A stretch of 64,000 nt of DNA from Saccharopolyspora rosea (GCF_025643595.1 NZ_CP102826.1:6076001-6140000), one strand, 5' to 3'; shown: positions 34,407 to 45,245, counted from the first letter of the stretch. The notes: generated by a model from the sequence alone, not told the origin. Numbers and translations: made by a program.

Positions 34407-34796
34407 TCACTTGAGGCTGACGGAGGCGCCGGCCTCCTCCAGCTTGGCCTTCGCGTCGTTGGCCTTCTCCTTGTCGACCTTCTCCAGGACCGGCTTCGGA
34501 GCGCCCTCGACCATCTCCTTGGCCTCCTTCAGGCCCAGGCCGGAGACCAGCTCGCGGACGACCTTGATGACCTGGATCTTCTTGTCGCCGGCGCCCTCCA
34601 GGACGACGTCGAACTCGTCCTGCTCCTCGGCGGCCTCAGCGGCACCACCGGCAGCCGGAGCGGCGGCCACGGCCGCGACCGGGGCGGCAGCGGTGACGTC
34701 GAAGGTCTCCTCGAACTGCTTCACGAACTCCGACAGCTCCAGGAGGGTCATCTCCTTGAAGATGTCCAGCAGTTCCTCGTTGCTCAGCTTCGCCAC
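34407..34796 (-). CDS. rplL: 50S ribosomal protein L7/L12
   Basis: The flexible stalk protein of the large subunit, which recruits translation GTPases. The 129-residue product has the N-terminal dimerisation domain ([16 protein letters not shown]), an Ala/Pro/Gly hinge at about 35-55 and the conserved C-terminal domain ([18 protein letters not shown]). It lies 96 nt after rplJ and is the last gene of that operon. Confidence 0.98.
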   Translation of the reverse strand: MAKLSNEELLDIFKEMTLLELSEFVKQFEETFDVTAAAPVAAVAAAPAAGGAAEAAEEQDEFDVVLEGAGDKKIQVIKVVRELVSGLGLKEAKEMVEGAPKPVLEKVDKEKANDAKAKLEEAGASVSLK

Positions 34797-34892
34797 GGCG
34801 GCGTTCCTTTCCGTTCGGTGCCCGAAGACGGGCAGTACCCGGGGGTGGTTGGGACCGGCACGTCCGCGTCCACATCGGACGCGGCAGCCGGA

Positions 34893-35408
34893 TCACTCGC
34901 CCTTCTTCTCCTGCAGGGCGTTGGCCAGCCGCGCCATCTTGGAGGCCGGCGCGGCGAACGCCGCAGCAGCCTCGTTCAGCTTGGCCTTCATGGCCCCGGC
35001 CAGCTTGCCGAGGGTGACCTCGCGCGAGTCGAGGTCGGCGATCCGCTCGACCTCGGCGACCGAGATCGGGCGGCCGTCCATGTAGCCGCCCTTGATCACC
35101 AGGGCCGGGTTGGACTTGGCGAATTCACGCAGGGCCTTGGCAGCGTCGACCGGCTCGCCCTCGATGAAGGCGATCGCGGTCGGGCCGAGGAACATCTCGT
35201 CGAGGCCCTCGACGCCGGACTGCTCGGCCGCGCGCTTGACCAGCGTGTTCTTCGCGACACGGTAGGTCGTGCCCTCGCCGAGGGCACGGCGCAGCTCGGA
35301 CAGCTGCGCCATGGACAGCCCGCGGTACTCGGTCACGACCGCAGCGGTGGCGGTGTTGAACCGCTCGGCGATCTCGTTGACCGCCTCAACCTTGTCGGGC
35401 TTCGCCAT
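34893..35408 (-). CDS. rplJ: 50S ribosomal protein L10
   Basis: L10 anchors the L7/L12 dimers to the ribosome and represses its own operon by binding the mRNA leader. The ATG at 35408, with AGGAGG eight bases upstream, gives 171 residues beginning [17 protein letters not shown]; a start further upstream would add a chance peptide over the Shine-Dalgarno. The C-terminal helix, where L12 binds, is present. Confidence 0.97.
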   Translation of the reverse strand: MAKPDKVEAVNEIAERFNTATAAVVTEYRGLSMAQLSELRRALGEGTTYRVAKNTLVKRAAEQSGVEGLDEMFLGPTAIAFIEGEPVDAAKALREFAKSNPALVIKGGYMDGRPISVAEVERIADLDSREVTLGKLAGAMKAKLNEAAAAFAAPASKMARLANALQEKKGE

Positions 35409-35638
35409 GTCGCCTCCTCTCTTCTTGCCGACTGAGATCCGCATTCAGTCGGGCCCTGAGACGACAAAACGCCCCGGCGCAGCAGGGCACGGGGCGGGAA
35501 GGAATCCAGCCGCGGACATCCGCGGGTTCTGCCTCGTCCTCCTGCGCGGGCCGCCCGCATCTCACGGGACCTTCGTTCCCCCGTCCCGACGGGACGCGGA
35601 GAAGACCAGCGGTCTTGGGTGGAACTTCGACCAGGATA
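35409..35638 (-). ncRNA. L10 leader (autoregulatory 5' UTR) with attenuator-like hairpin
   Basis: The leader of rplJ-rplL is about 218 nt if transcription starts near 35626, after TATCCT (35633-35638). Close to its 5' end the minus strand has CAAGACCGCTGG (35606-35617) inside a small AGACC/GGTCT hairpin, resembling the L10-binding part of known L10 leaders. A second hairpin pairs 35511-35517 with 35520-35526. Nearer the gene, a 7-bp stem (35470-35476 with 35490-35496) is followed by four U residues, which looks like an intrinsic attenuator. No structure prediction was run. Confidence 0.65.
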
Positions 35639-35732
35639 CGGCACCGGACCGGCACGTCCGCACCGGCCCCCGGGCAGACCGGCTGATCACAGCCTCGTGA
35701 CCTCGCCCGCCGCGCACGGCATCATGTGGTGC

Positions 35733-36545
35733 GTGTCCGATCCCAGATCGCATCCGCACGGCTCCGGCGCGCAGCCCCCCGACGGCACCCACCCGGCCGA
35801 GATCGTCGAGGCGGAGGTGGTCGACGAACGGGTCGAGCACCGCACTCCGGACGACGCCACCACGACCCCGGCCGACGACGAGGAGCGCCGACGCTACCAG
35901 GAGTTCCTGGAGTTCCAGGAGTTCCAGCGCTTCCGGGAGTGGCAGCGCACCCAGGCGGAGGGCGGTGCGGACCCGCGCCCGCCGCGCACCGCCGCGACGA
36001 GGACGAAGAAGCCGTGGTGGAAGCACCTGCTCGGCATCCTCCGCTTCAAGCTCGTCCGCAGGCTGCTCTACCTGCTGCTGTTCATCATCCTGCTGCCCTA
36101 CCTCGTCAACTACGCGGTCCGCGACGTCCTCGGCACCGGAGGCTCCGGCGGCGGCGACGGCACCGGCGGGGGCGCGCCACCCGGTTCGACCACCCAACTG
36201 CAAACCGACCCGCAGGACGCGGTGCGCAGCGTCTACACGTACCTGGCCTCGACACCGGCCATCGCCTGCGAGATGTTCGACGAGTCGGGCAAAGCCGCCT
36301 TCGCCCTCGCCTACGGAGCCCCGGACTGCGCGACGGCCGCGCGCAAGATCCACGACCAGGTCACGTCCCAGAGCTACCGGACACCGGAGTTCCCCGAGGA
36401 CGCGATCGAGACCACGGCGACCGAGGCGGTTGCCCACGGTTGCCGCATCAAATCCGCCGGTGGCCCACCGCTGGGGAGCTTCAAGCTCAAGCGCCAGGCC
36501 AACGGCGGCTGGATCATCACCGCCTACAACCCCCAGTGCCAGTAG
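35733..36545 (+). CDS. Hypothetical single-pass membrane protein
   Basis: Not recognised. The 270-residue product has an acidic, Pro-rich N-terminus, an aromatic/charged helix with phased Phe residues (about 55-72, EFLEFQEFQRFREW), one transmembrane helix (about 110-129) and a Gly-rich linker. The outer domain of about 125 residues has four Cys, likely two disulphides, and an NTF2-like length. The N-terminus would be cytoplasmic. The GTG at 35733 is preferred; an ATG at 35724 in frame is the alternative, and neither has a clear Shine-Dalgarno. It lies alone on the plus strand between rplJ and rplA. Confidence 0.65.
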   Translation: MSDPRSHPHGSGAQPPDGTHPAEIVEAEVVDERVEHRTPDDATTTPADDEERRRYQEFLEFQEFQRFREWQRTQAEGGADPRPPRTAATRTKKPWWKHLLGILRFKLVRRLLYLLLFIILLPYLVNYAVRDVLGTGGSGGGDGTGGGAPPGSTTQLQTDPQDAVRSVYTYLASTPAIACEMFDESGKAAFALAYGAPDCATAARKIHDQVTSQSYRTPEFPEDAIETTATEAVAHGCRIKSAGGPPLGSFKLKRQANGGWIITAYNPQCQ

Positions 36546-36563
36546 GCACCCCGGCACGACGAA

Positions 36564-36593
36564 GGGCGGACCGGCCGTGCGGCCGGTCCGCCC
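36564..36593. terminator. Bidirectional hairpin between the hypothetical gene and rplA
   Basis: A perfect 13-bp stem (GGGCGGACCGGCC with its complement) and a 4-base loop between two convergent stop codons (36545 and 36618). It can serve both transcripts. Confidence 0.75.
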
Positions 36594-36617
36594 TCGTGCG
36601 TCGGTTGCGCGCCGGGA

Positions 36618-37334
36618 TCAGGCGGAGGGGGTCTCCACCAGGTTCCGGGTGCGGTTCGGGTCCACCGGGATGCCGGGGCCCATGGTCGTGGTGAAGGTGA
36701 CCTTCTTCAGGTAACGACCCTTGGAGGCCGACGGCTTGGCGCGCAGGATCTCGTCCAGCGCCGCCGCGTAGTTCTCCACCAGCTTGTCGGTGTCGAAGGA
36801 CGCCTTGCCGATGATGAAGTGCAGGTTGGCCTGCTTGTCGACCCGGAAGTTGATCTTACCGCCCTTGATGTCCGCGACCGCCTTGGCGACGTTCGGGGTG
36901 ACGGTGCCGGTCTTCGGGTTCGGCATCAGGCCGCGCGGGCCGAGCACCCGCGCGATCTTGCCGACCTTGGCCATCTGGTCCGGGGTGGCGATCGCCGCGT
37001 CGAAATCGAGCCAGCCGCCCTGGATACGCTCGATCAGGTCCTCGGAACCCACCGCGTCCGCACCGGCGGACTCGGCCTCGGCGGCCTTGTCGCCGACGGC
37101 GAACACGATGACGCGGGCGGTCTTACCAGTGCCGTGCGGCAGGTTCACGGTGCCGCGGACCATCTGGTCTGCCTTGCGGGGGTCGACGCCGAGCCGCAGC
37201 GCCACCTCGACGGTGGCGTCCATCTTGACCTTGGCGGTCTTCTTGGCGAGCTCCGCGGCCTCCATCGGCGAGTACAGCCGAGTGCGGTCGACCAACCCGG
37301 CCGACTCCTGGTATGCCTTGCTGCGCTTTGCCAT
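36618..37334 (-). CDS. rplA: 50S ribosomal protein L1
   Basis: L1 forms the mobile stalk at the E site and can repress the rplK-rplA mRNA. The 238-residue product has normal length and conserved segments, including [22 protein letters not shown] and [12 protein letters not shown] regions and the C-terminal [11 protein letters not shown]. It is 77 nt downstream of rplK. Confidence 0.98.
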   Translation of the reverse strand: MAKRSKAYQESAGLVDRTRLYSPMEAAELAKKTAKVKMDATVEVALRLGVDPRKADQMVRGTVNLPHGTGKTARVIVFAVGDKAAEAESAGADAVGSEDLIERIQGGWLDFDAAIATPDQMAKVGKIARVLGPRGLMPNPKTGTVTPNVAKAVADIKGGKINFRVDKQANLHFIIGKASFDTDKLVENYAAALDEILRAKPSASKGRYLKKVTFTTTMGPGIPVDPNRTRNLVETPSA

Positions 37335-37411
37335 GTCTGTCCTATCCCAAGTGGATCAGTTGTGGTTGGTCGGGCTGCGCCGTAGCCCTCCCACGCTGCC
37401 TCGCGGCGCCT

Positions 37412-37846
37412 TCAGTCCTCGACGGTCAGGCCCATCGACCGGGCGGTACCGGCGATGATCTTGGCGGCCTGGTCCAGGTCCTGGGCGTTGAGGTCGGTCA
37501 TCTTGGTCTGGGCGATCTCGCGGACCTGCTCCATGCTGACCTTGCCGACCTTCGTCTTGTGCGGTTCGCCGCTGCCCTTCTGCACGCCGGCGGCCTTGAG
37601 CAGCAGCTTCGCGGCCGGCGGGGTCTTCAGCTTGAAGTCGAAGGACCGGTCCTCGTAAACGGAGATCTCGACCGGGATCACGTTCCCGCGCTGGTTCTCG
37701 GTCGCGGCGTTGTACGCCTTGCAGAACTCCATGATGTTGACGCCGTGCTGACCCAGCGCCGGACCGACCGGCGGGGCCGGGTTGGCCTGGCCGGCCTGGA
37801 TCTGCAGCTTGATGATCGCTGCCAGCTTCTTCTTCTTGGGCGGCAT
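37412..37846 (-). CDS. rplK: 50S ribosomal protein L11
   Basis: L11 lies at the GTPase-associated centre, is needed for stringent RelA activation and is the thiostrepton-site protein. The ATG at 37846 with AGGAAG upstream gives the canonical 144 residues beginning [19 protein letters not shown]. The Pro-rich N-terminal domain ([13 protein letters not shown]) is intact. Confidence 0.98.
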   Translation of the reverse strand: MPPKKKKLAAIIKLQIQAGQANPAPPVGPALGQHGVNIMEFCKAYNAATENQRGNVIPVEISVYEDRSFDFKLKTPPAAKLLLKAAGVQKGSGEPHKTKVGKVSMEQVREIAQTKMTDLNAQDLDQAAKIIAGTARSMGLTVED

Positions 37847-37939
37847 GTTCGCTTCCTGTGTCTTCGCTATCCGGTTACCCGGCCCCGCTGGAGGCGGGAC
37901 CGGTGCTGCCGACGTGCCCCGCGTGGGCACCGCCGGGCT

Positions 37940-37971
37940 CTGCGCGCGGGTCCTGCCCGATCCGCGCGCAG
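37940..37971 (-). repeat. Stem-loop between nusG and rplK
   Basis: A perfect 10-bp inverted repeat (CTGCGCGCGG with its complement) and 12-base loop lies in the 153-nt gap between nusG and rplK. It may be a processing or partial termination site. Confidence 0.45.
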
Positions 37972-37999
37972 CCGCCGCGCTCCCGAACCGGGGAGCCGG

Positions 38000-39314
<1,315 letters not shown>

Positions 39315-39344
39315 GCCAATCCTCCGCTCACCGTCGCATCGACG

Positions 39345-39417
<73 letters not shown>

Positions 39418-39497
39418 TCGCGGTCGAACTCCTCGACCGCAGTGGAACACCGCCTCGGCCCCGTGGCTTAGAGACGAACCGGTATCCCAGGTCCGAA

Positions 39498-39503
39498 AGT
39501 GTA
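39498..39503 (-). promoter_or_regulatory. Possible -10 box for tRNA-Trp-secE-nusG
   Basis: TACACT on the minus strand would start transcription near 39491, about 75 nt before the tRNA. A 7-bp hairpin (39421-39427 with 39433-39439) lies between. The -35 is not clear. Confidence 0.35.
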
Positions 39504-39615
39504 CGGCACGCCGATGACCGCCCTCCAACGGCACCCCCACCGCGGGTCCATGAACAACTCCACCGCAGGTGGGGAGCGTGTTGGAGGCCACCCTCGATCT
39601 GCCAGGATGCAGTGT

Positions 39616-40848
39616 ATGGCTGCACCTGACACAGACCAGCAGACCTCCAAGCCGCGCGTGTCGGCGCACATCGGCGGGATCAGCGAGTCCGCCACGCTCG
39701 CCGTGGACGCCAAGGCGAAGGCGCTCAAGGCGGCCGGCCGCCCGGTGATCGGCTTCGGCGCCGGCGAGCCGGACTTCCCGACACCGCAGCCGATCGTGGA
39801 CGCCGCGATCGCCGCCTGCTCCGACCCGAAGAACCACCGCTACAGCCCGGCCGCGGGCCTGCCGGAGCTCCGCGAGGCGATCGCCGAGAAGACCGCGCGC
39901 GACTCGGGCTACCGCGTCCAGCCCTCGCAGGTGCTGGTCACCAACGGCGGCAAGCAGGCCGTTTACCAGGCGTTCCAGACGCTGTTGGACCCGGGCGACG
40001 AGGTCCTGCTGCCTGCTCCGTACTGGACCACCTACCCGGAGGCCATCACGCTGGCGGGCGGTGTGCCGGTCGTCGTGCCGACCGACGACTCGACCGGTTA
40101 CCTGGCCTCGGTGGAGCAGCTGGAGGCCGCGCGGACCCCGCGCACCAAGGTCCTGCTGTTCAACTCGCCGTCCAACCCGACCGGTGCCATCTACCCGCCC
40201 GAGCAGGTCGAGGCGATCGGCCGCTGGGCGGTCGAGCACGGCATCTGGGTCATCACCGACGAGATCTACGAGCACCTGGTCTACGGGGACGCCCGTCACG
40301 TCTCGATGCCGGTGGTGGTTCCGGAGCTCGCGGACAGCTGCGTGGTGCTCAACGGCGTGGCCAAGACCTACGCGATGACCGGCTGGCGGGTCGGCTGGAT
40401 GATCGGCCCGGCGGATGTGATCAAGGCCGCCACGAACCTGCAGTCGCACCTGTCGTCCAACGTCGCGAACGTCTCGCAGCGCGCCGCGCTGCAGGCGGTG
40501 AGCGGCTCGCTGGACGCGGTGGCCGACATGCGCGCGGCGTTCGACCGCCGTCGGCGCACGATCGTCGACCTGCTCTCGGCGATCCCCGGCGTGAGCTGCC
40601 CCGAACCGCAGGGCGCGTTCTACGCCTACCCGTCGGTGAAGGGCCTGCTGGGCAAGGAGATCCGCGGCGTCCGCCCGCAGACCAGCGTCGAGCTCGCCGA
40701 ACTCGTCCTGGAGCACGCCGAGGTCGCGGTCGTGCCGGGCGAGGCGTTCGGCACTCCGGGCTACTTCCGCCTGTCCTACGCCCTCGGTGACGACGACCTC
40801 GTCACCGGCGTGAACCGGATGGCGGAGTTCCTCGCCGAAGCGAAGTGA
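39616..40848 (+). CDS. aspC: Aspartate aminotransferase, PLP-dependent class I
   Basis: The enzyme transfers the amino group between aspartate and 2-oxoglutarate. The 410-residue product has [12 protein letters not shown], the SNPTGAI segment, the PLP Lys K250 in [12 protein letters not shown] and the substrate-carboxylate Arg near FRLSYA. I chose the ATG at 39616, which begins the conserved part; an ATG at 39607 in the same frame is possible. There is no Shine-Dalgarno, but CAGGAT lies 7 bases upstream. Streptomyces has the same gene beside tRNA-Trp-secE. Confidence 0.9.
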   Translation: MAAPDTDQQTSKPRVSAHIGGISESATLAVDAKAKALKAAGRPVIGFGAGEPDFPTPQPIVDAAIAACSDPKNHRYSPAAGLPELREAIAEKTARDSGYRVQPSQVLVTNGGKQAVYQAFQTLLDPGDEVLLPAPYWTTYPEAITLAGGVPVVVPTDDSTGYLASVEQLEAARTPRTKVLLFNSPSNPTGAIYPPEQVEAIGRWAVEHGIWVITDEIYEHLVYGDARHVSMPVVVPELADSCVVLNGVAKTYAMTGWRVGWMIGPADVIKAATNLQSHLSSNVANVSQRAALQAVSGSLDAVADMRAAFDRRRRTIVDLLSAIPGVSCPEPQGAFYAYPSVKGLLGKEIRGVRPQTSVELAELVLEHAEVAVVPGEAFGTPGYFRLSYALGDDDLVTGVNRMAEFLAEAK

Positions 40849-40853
40849 CCGCC

Positions 40854-40899
40854 ACGACGACGGCCCTGCCCTCCACGCGGGAGGCAGGGCCGTCGTCGT
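40854..40899. terminator. Terminator hairpin after aspC
   Basis: A long, near-perfect stem (arms of about 19-20 bp with one bulged C) right after the aspC stop. A second hairpin (40970-40987, AAGCGGC/GCCGCTT) is followed by a TCTCTTTC tract. Together they isolate aspC from the convergent hadA-hadB genes. Confidence 0.75.
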
Positions 40900-41054
40900 C
40901 TTCCGGACTCCTCGGGCTTCCGGGCTCCTCAGTGCCTGTCTTCGAACCTGCTCCCGGAACAGGCGTGGCAAGCGGCGCCAGCCGCTTTCTCTTTCGGTGA
41001 GTGGTCTCGCAACCGGCACCGCCACCCAAAACGAGTTCGAAGAGACAGCCTCTC

Positions 41055-41480
41055 TCAGGCGGGCAGCCGCACGGTGGCGCTGGCGCCTCCGAGGACGCCC
41101 TGGTCGGCGCTGCGGGCCGTGATGCTGACCTTGACCGTGCCGTCCTCGTCGTTCTTCTTCGCGATCTTGCCGGTCACCTCGACGAGGGCACCGGTGCCGT
41201 CGTCGGGGACGACGACGGGGCGGGTGAACCGGACCCCGTAGTGGCGGACCGCACCCGGGTCACCGGTCCACTCGGTGACCAGGCGGCCGGCCAGCGCCAT
41301 GGTGAGCATGCCGTGCGCGATCACGTCGGGCAGGCCCACCTCGGTGGCGAACCGCTCGTTCCAGTGGATCGGGTTGAAATCGCCGGAGGCGCCCGCGTAG
41401 CGGACGAGGTCCGCGCGGGTCAGCGGGACGCTCAGGGCGGGCAGCTGGTCGCCGACGGCGACCTCGGACAGGCGCGGCAT
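41055..41480 (-). CDS. hadB: MaoC-like dehydratase, HadB type
   Basis: A 141-residue hot-dog-fold (3R)-hydroxyacyl-thioester dehydratase subunit. The hydratase motif has the catalytic pair D34 and H39 in GASGDFNPIHW. In mycobacteria HadB is the catalytic partner of HadA and HadC in fatty-acid elongation. Here only hadA precedes it and no hadC follows. Its ATG overlaps the hadA stop (TGATG). Confidence 0.85.
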   Translation of the reverse strand: MPRLSEVAVGDQLPALSVPLTRADLVRYAGASGDFNPIHWNERFATEVGLPDVIAHGMLTMALAGRLVTEWTGDPGAVRHYGVRFTRPVVVPDDGTGALVEVTGKIAKKNDEDGTVKVSITARSADQGVLGGASATVRLPA

Positions 41481-41941
41481 CAGGCGTCCCCCTCCTCTGC
41501 GGTGCCCCGGGCCACCAGCATCGACGTCGCGGTGCAGACCGGTTCGCCCTCGACCGTGCCGATCTCGGCCCGCACGGTGAGGAAGTCGTTGCCCGCACGG
41601 GCCTTGATGTCGTCCACGTGCACCACGGTGACCAGCCGGTCACCCGCGCGGATCGGCCGGTGGTGGGTGAACTCCTGCTGGCCGTGCACCACGCGGCTGT
41701 AGTCCAGACCGAGTTGCGGGTCGTCGACGATCGCGTCGTGCGCGCCCATCGACAGGATCACCGCGAACGTCGGCGGGGCGATCACGTCCGGGTAGCCGGC
41801 GGCCCCGGCGGCCGCCGGGTCGCGGTACAAAGCGGAGTCGTCGCCGATCGCGTCGGCGAACTCGCGGATCTTCTCCCGCCCCACCTCGTAGGGCCTGGTG
41901 GGCGGGTACTCACGTCCGATGAATGACTGGTCGAGCGGCAC
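41480..41941 (-). CDS. hadA: FAS1-type dehydratase domain protein, HadA type
   Basis: A 153-residue hot-dog protein that pairs with HadB; in mycobacterial HadAB it gives the acyl-binding surface while HadB gives the catalytic residues. The sequence FIGREYPPTRPYEVGREKIREFA is typical. The GTG at 41941 is 7 bases after TAACCT, so the mRNA is probably leaderless. The gene order rpmG-hadA-hadB matches M. tuberculosis. Confidence 0.85.
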   Translation of the reverse strand: MPLDQSFIGREYPPTRPYEVGREKIREFADAIGDDSALYRDPAAAGAAGYPDVIAPPTFAVILSMGAHDAIVDDPQLGLDYSRVVHGQQEFTHHRPIRAGDRLVTVVHVDDIKARAGNDFLTVRAEIGTVEGEPVCTATSMLVARGTAEEGDA

Positions 41942-41948
41942 GACCAGC

Positions 41949-41954
41949 AGGTTA
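41949..41954 (-). promoter_or_regulatory. -10 box for a leaderless hadA-hadB transcript
   Basis: TAACCT on the minus strand is followed by 7 bases and the GTG at 41941. No Shine-Dalgarno is present, which supports leaderless initiation within the rpmG-hadA gap. Confidence 0.5.
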
Positions 41955-42030
41955 CCGGCGGCCCGGAACGACGAAGGCCCGCCCCGGGAATCCGGGACGG
42001 GCCTGGCGTCGAGTCGATCGGGATCCGCGC

Positions 42031-42195
42031 TCAGCGGGTCTCCTTGTGCGCACGGTGCGTACCGCAGTTCGGGCAGAACTTCTTCAGTTCCATCCGGTCG
42101 GGGTCGTTCCGCCGGTTCTTGTTGGTGATGTAGTTGCGGTGCTTGCACTCCTCGCACGCCAGCGTGATCTTGGGGCGGACGTCGGTGGCGGCCAC
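42031..42195 (-). CDS. rpmG: 50S ribosomal protein L33 (zinc-binding form)
   Basis: A 54-residue L33 of the Cys-containing (C+) type, with C14 and C17 in ACEEC and C41 and C44 in CPNC. Actinobacteria often carry a second, Cys-free copy used under zinc limitation; none is in this window. The GTG at 42195 is used with GAGAGAGG upstream; the longer frame reads into tRNA-Met. Confidence 0.95.
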   Translation of the reverse strand: MAATDVRPKITLACEECKHRNYITNKNRRNDPDRMELKKFCPNCGTHRAHKETR

Positions 42196-42263
42196 GGGGG
42201 TGCCTCTCTCTACTCGTTCCGGTACCTGATCAGCCCGCTCCTGCTCACGCGGGCCTGGCGACG

Positions 42264-42339
42264 TGGTAGCGGTGGCCGGACTTGAACCGGCGACACAGCG
42301 ATTATGAGCCGCTTGCTCTACCGACTGAGCTACACCGCC
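42264..42339 (-). tRNA. tRNA-Met (elongator, anticodon CAT)
   Basis: A complete cloverleaf on the minus strand: acceptor GGCGGTG/CACCGCT (first pair G-U), anticodon loop CTCATAA, T arm with GGTTCAAGTCC, discriminator A and an encoded CCA. The paired first base pair argues against an initiator tRNA. It lies just upstream of rpmG. Confidence 0.96.
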
Positions 42340-42425
42340 ATGCCTGGACATCCAGTGCGAACACAGGATATCTCATGCAAAACAGCCACAGCACCCAGGT
42401 ATCCGAGCACCGCGGCTGTTTCCCG

Positions 42426-42498
42426 AGCCCCAATACGGAATCGAACCGTAGACCTTCTCCTTACCATGGAGACGCTCTGCCGACTGAGCTATTGGGGC
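42426..42498 (-). tRNA. tRNA-Thr (anticodon GGT)
   Basis: A complete cloverleaf on the minus strand: acceptor GCCCCAA/TTGGGGC, D arm with AGCTCAGTCGGCAGAGC, anticodon loop ATGGTAA, T arm with GGTTCGATTCC and discriminator T. CCA is not encoded. It reads ACC and ACU codons and is the first of the tRNA-Thr, tRNA-Met, rpmG series. Confidence 0.96.
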
Positions 42499-42614
42499 GT
42501 GCCCTTGCGGAGCGATTAGAACTCTACACAACGCCTCCCAGACGCTCCAAACCGGGGGGTGCCCAACGGGAAACACCTGGTCAACGCCGGTTTTCGCGGG
42601 TTCGAGCGGGCGGA

Positions 42615-45245
42615 TCAGTGCAGGAGTGTGAGCACCGTCTCGCTGCGCGTTCCGCGGCCGCGCCGGGTGCGGGCGCGCAGCCAGGTCTCCAGGCGCTCCT
42701 CGGACAGCGGACGGGAGATCAGGTAGCCCTGGGCGACGTCGCAGCCCATCTCCACCAGCTGGTCGCGCGCGGCGTCGTCCTCGACGCCCTCGGCGACCAC
42801 CGCGAGGTCCAGGGAGTGGCCGAGCTCGACGATCGAGCGGACCACCGCCATGTCGCCGAGGTCGGTGCCCATGCCGAGCACGAAGCTCTTGTCGATCTTG
42901 ACCTCGTCGACCGGCAGCTGCCGCAGGTAGGCCAGTGACGAGTAGCCGGTGCCGAAGTCGTCCACCGCCAGCACCACGCCCATCGCGTGCAGCCGCCGCA
43001 GCACCGGCAGCGAGCGGTCCGGATCGTCCATCACGCTGGACTCGGTGAGCTCGAAGGTCAACAGCTCGGGCGGGATGTCGTGGCGCAGCAGCGCCTCTCC
43101 CACGCGGTCCGGGAAGGACTCGTCGTTGAGGTTGCGCACCGACAGGTTCACCGCGACCGACATCCGCAGGCCGCGGTCCAGCCACTGGCGCACCTTGGTC
43201 AGCGCGCACTCCATGACGAAGGAGGTGAGCGCGTCGACCAGACCGGTCGCCTCCACCAGCGGCACGAACTCGTCCGGGTCCAACCGGCCGTACTCCGGGT
43301 GCGACCAGCGCACCAGCGCCTCCGCGCCGACCACCTGGCGGTGCGGCAGGGAGACCTTGGGCTGGTAGTGCACCTCGATCTGGCCGGAGTCCACGGCCTG
43401 CCGGAACTGGGTGACCAGCTGGAACCGGCGCAGGAAGATCTGCCCCATGGCGGGGGCGTAACCGCGGACCCCGTCCTCACCGTTGCGGGCCGCCCGGACG
43501 GCCACGTCGGCGCGCTGCAACAGCACGTCGACGTCGGACTCGGGGTCGGCGTCGGCGGGGACCGAGGACGCGTAACCGGCCACTCCCCCGGCCTCCACGA
43601 CGATCCGGTCCAGCGGGTACGGCTCGGCGATCACCGCGCGCAGCCGCTGGGCCATCTCGTGCGCCTGCTGCTCGGTGCGGTCGAGCAGCAGCACCGCGAA
43701 GGAGTTCGCCTCCAGCCGGGCCAGCGGCTCGTCGTCGAGTTCGGCGAGCATCCGCTGCCCGGCCGCGACGACCATCCGGTCGCCCCACGTGTAGCCCAGC
43801 GCCTCGCTGATCGTGGTCAGCACGTCGAGGTCGACGCGCAGCACGACCGCGGTCCGGCCCTCGCGCAGCTTCTCGGCGGCCATCTCCCGGAAGCCGGTGC
43901 GGTTGAGCAGGCCGGTGAGCGGGTCGTGGTAGGCGTCGTGCCGCAGCCTGGCGAGCAGCCTGCGGTTGTCCATCGCGGTCGCCAGGTGGCTGGCGAGGGT
44001 GTGCAGCAGGCGCACGTCGGCGCGTCCGAAACCGCGCCACCGGCTCACCCTGTCGTGCGCCTCGACGGCGCCGAGCAGCTGGTTCGCGCCGCGCAGCGGC
44101 ACCACGAGGGCCTCGTACGCACCGCGCTGGCGCAGCGCGCGCCGCACCTCGTCCGGCGCTTCCAAGGTGCGGAAGGAGCGCACGTGGCTGCCCGGCAGTT
44201 GCAGCAGCGGGTCGTCGCGCAGCGCCGTCGGCGCCGCCGCCAGCGCGGCCTCCGGCAGCGGCTCACCGGCGACGAGCGTGCTGACCTCGCCGCTCGGGTC
44301 CAGCCGGAGCCGCAGCACCACGCGGGTGGCGTTGAGCTGTTCGCGGATGCGCTCGGCGACCGGTTCCCACTCGTTGATCGACAGGTCCGCGTCGTCGGCG
44401 AGGTCGGAGGGGTGGTGCGCGGCCGTCTGGCCGGAGCGGGCCACGCTGAGGCTGACGTCGCTGAGCGCCTCCAGATCGCGTTGCTCGCGCATCAACCCCG
44501 AGTAGGCCCGGTACAGGCCGATCACCGCGACCGCCACCAGCGCGACCAGCAGCCAGCCCCACAGCGTGCTGCTGGCGACCTCGTAGCCGATCAGGCCGAC
44601 CGAGGTGTTGAGCAGCCCCACGGCCAGCGTGCGCACCGCGAGCCTCGCCCCGGCCGACACGCGCATCGCGCCGCCCAGCACGTGCAGCGCCGCGAGCGCG
44701 AAACCGCAGCTGATCAGCGGTGACGTGAGCGTGCCGACGACCGGCCCGAACCACAGCGGGGACACCCCGGTCACCGCCCGGTTGACCAGGTCGGCGACCG
44801 CGAACGGCACCGCGATCTCCAGGCACAGGACGCCCGCGTTGTAGACGACGTGGCTGGCGGCCCGCCGCCCGACCTGCGCGCCCAGGCCGGCGAGCAGGTT
44901 CGCCGCGAGCACCACCTCGAACGGGGCGGTGAGCAGCCCGAGGATCAGCGGGATCTCGGTGAACGAGATCGTCCAGCCGACCCGTTTGACGTCCACGTCG
45001 ATGGTCAGCTGCTCGGCAAGCAGGAATCCGACGGCCAGCAGCGGACCGATGAACAGCAGGTTCGGGCTGTAGTGGAACTCGGTGAGCGCCGAGGTGGCCA
45101 CCGAGGCGAGCCCGCCGGCCACGAGCACGAGCAGCGAGAAGGCGGTGAACACCCGCCGCCGCGCCGGGTCGACCTCGGCGCGCACCGGCGGGCGCGACGG
45201 GCCCAGGTCGGGATGCGGACCGAGGGAGCGATGATGCTCGATCAT
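42615..45245 (-). CDS. Membrane GAF-GGDEF-EAL protein, probable c-di-GMP phosphodiesterase
   Basis: An 876-residue signalling protein. Residues about 30-250 form several membrane helices, about 285-430 a GAF-like domain, about 435-590 a GGDEF domain and about 605-860 an EAL domain. The cyclase site reads EANSF at 512-516 instead of GGDEF, so synthesis of c-di-GMP is not expected. The EAL domain is complete: EAL at 642-644, ELTES, DDFGTGYSS, KIDKSF and AEGVE. The protein is therefore predicted to cleave c-di-GMP, perhaps controlled by the GAF, GGDEF or membrane part. The start is an ATG at 45245 with GGGGAGGAG upstream. Confidence 0.88.
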   Translation of the reverse strand: MIEHHRSLGPHPDLGPSRPPVRAEVDPARRRVFTAFSLLVLVAGGLASVATSALTEFHYSPNLLFIGPLLAVGFLLAEQLTIDVDVKRVGWTISFTEIPLILGLLTAPFEVVLAANLLAGLGAQVGRRAASHVVYNAGVLCLEIAVPFAVADLVNRAVTGVSPLWFGPVVGTLTSPLISCGFALAALHVLGGAMRVSAGARLAVRTLAVGLLNTSVGLIGYEVASSTLWGWLLVALVAVAVIGLYRAYSGLMREQRDLEALSDVSLSVARSGQTAAHHPSDLADDADLSINEWEPVAERIREQLNATRVVLRLRLDPSGEVSTLVAGEPLPEAALAAAPTALRDDPLLQLPGSHVRSFRTLEAPDEVRRALRQRGAYEALVVPLRGANQLLGAVEAHDRVSRWRGFGRADVRLLHTLASHLATAMDNRRLLARLRHDAYHDPLTGLLNRTGFREMAAEKLREGRTAVVLRVDLDVLTTISEALGYTWGDRMVVAAGQRMLAELDDEPLARLEANSFAVLLLDRTEQQAHEMAQRLRAVIAEPYPLDRIVVEAGGVAGYASSVPADADPESDVDVLLQRADVAVRAARNGEDGVRGYAPAMGQIFLRRFQLVTQFRQAVDSGQIEVHYQPKVSLPHRQVVGAEALVRWSHPEYGRLDPDEFVPLVEATGLVDALTSFVMECALTKVRQWLDRGLRMSVAVNLSVRNLNDESFPDRVGEALLRHDIPPELLTFELTESSVMDDPDRSLPVLRRLHAMGVVLAVDDFGTGYSSLAYLRQLPVDEVKIDKSFVLGMGTDLGDMAVVRSIVELGHSLDLAVVAEGVEDDAARDQLVEMGCDVAQGYLISRPLSEERLETWLRARTRRGRGTRSETVLTLLH

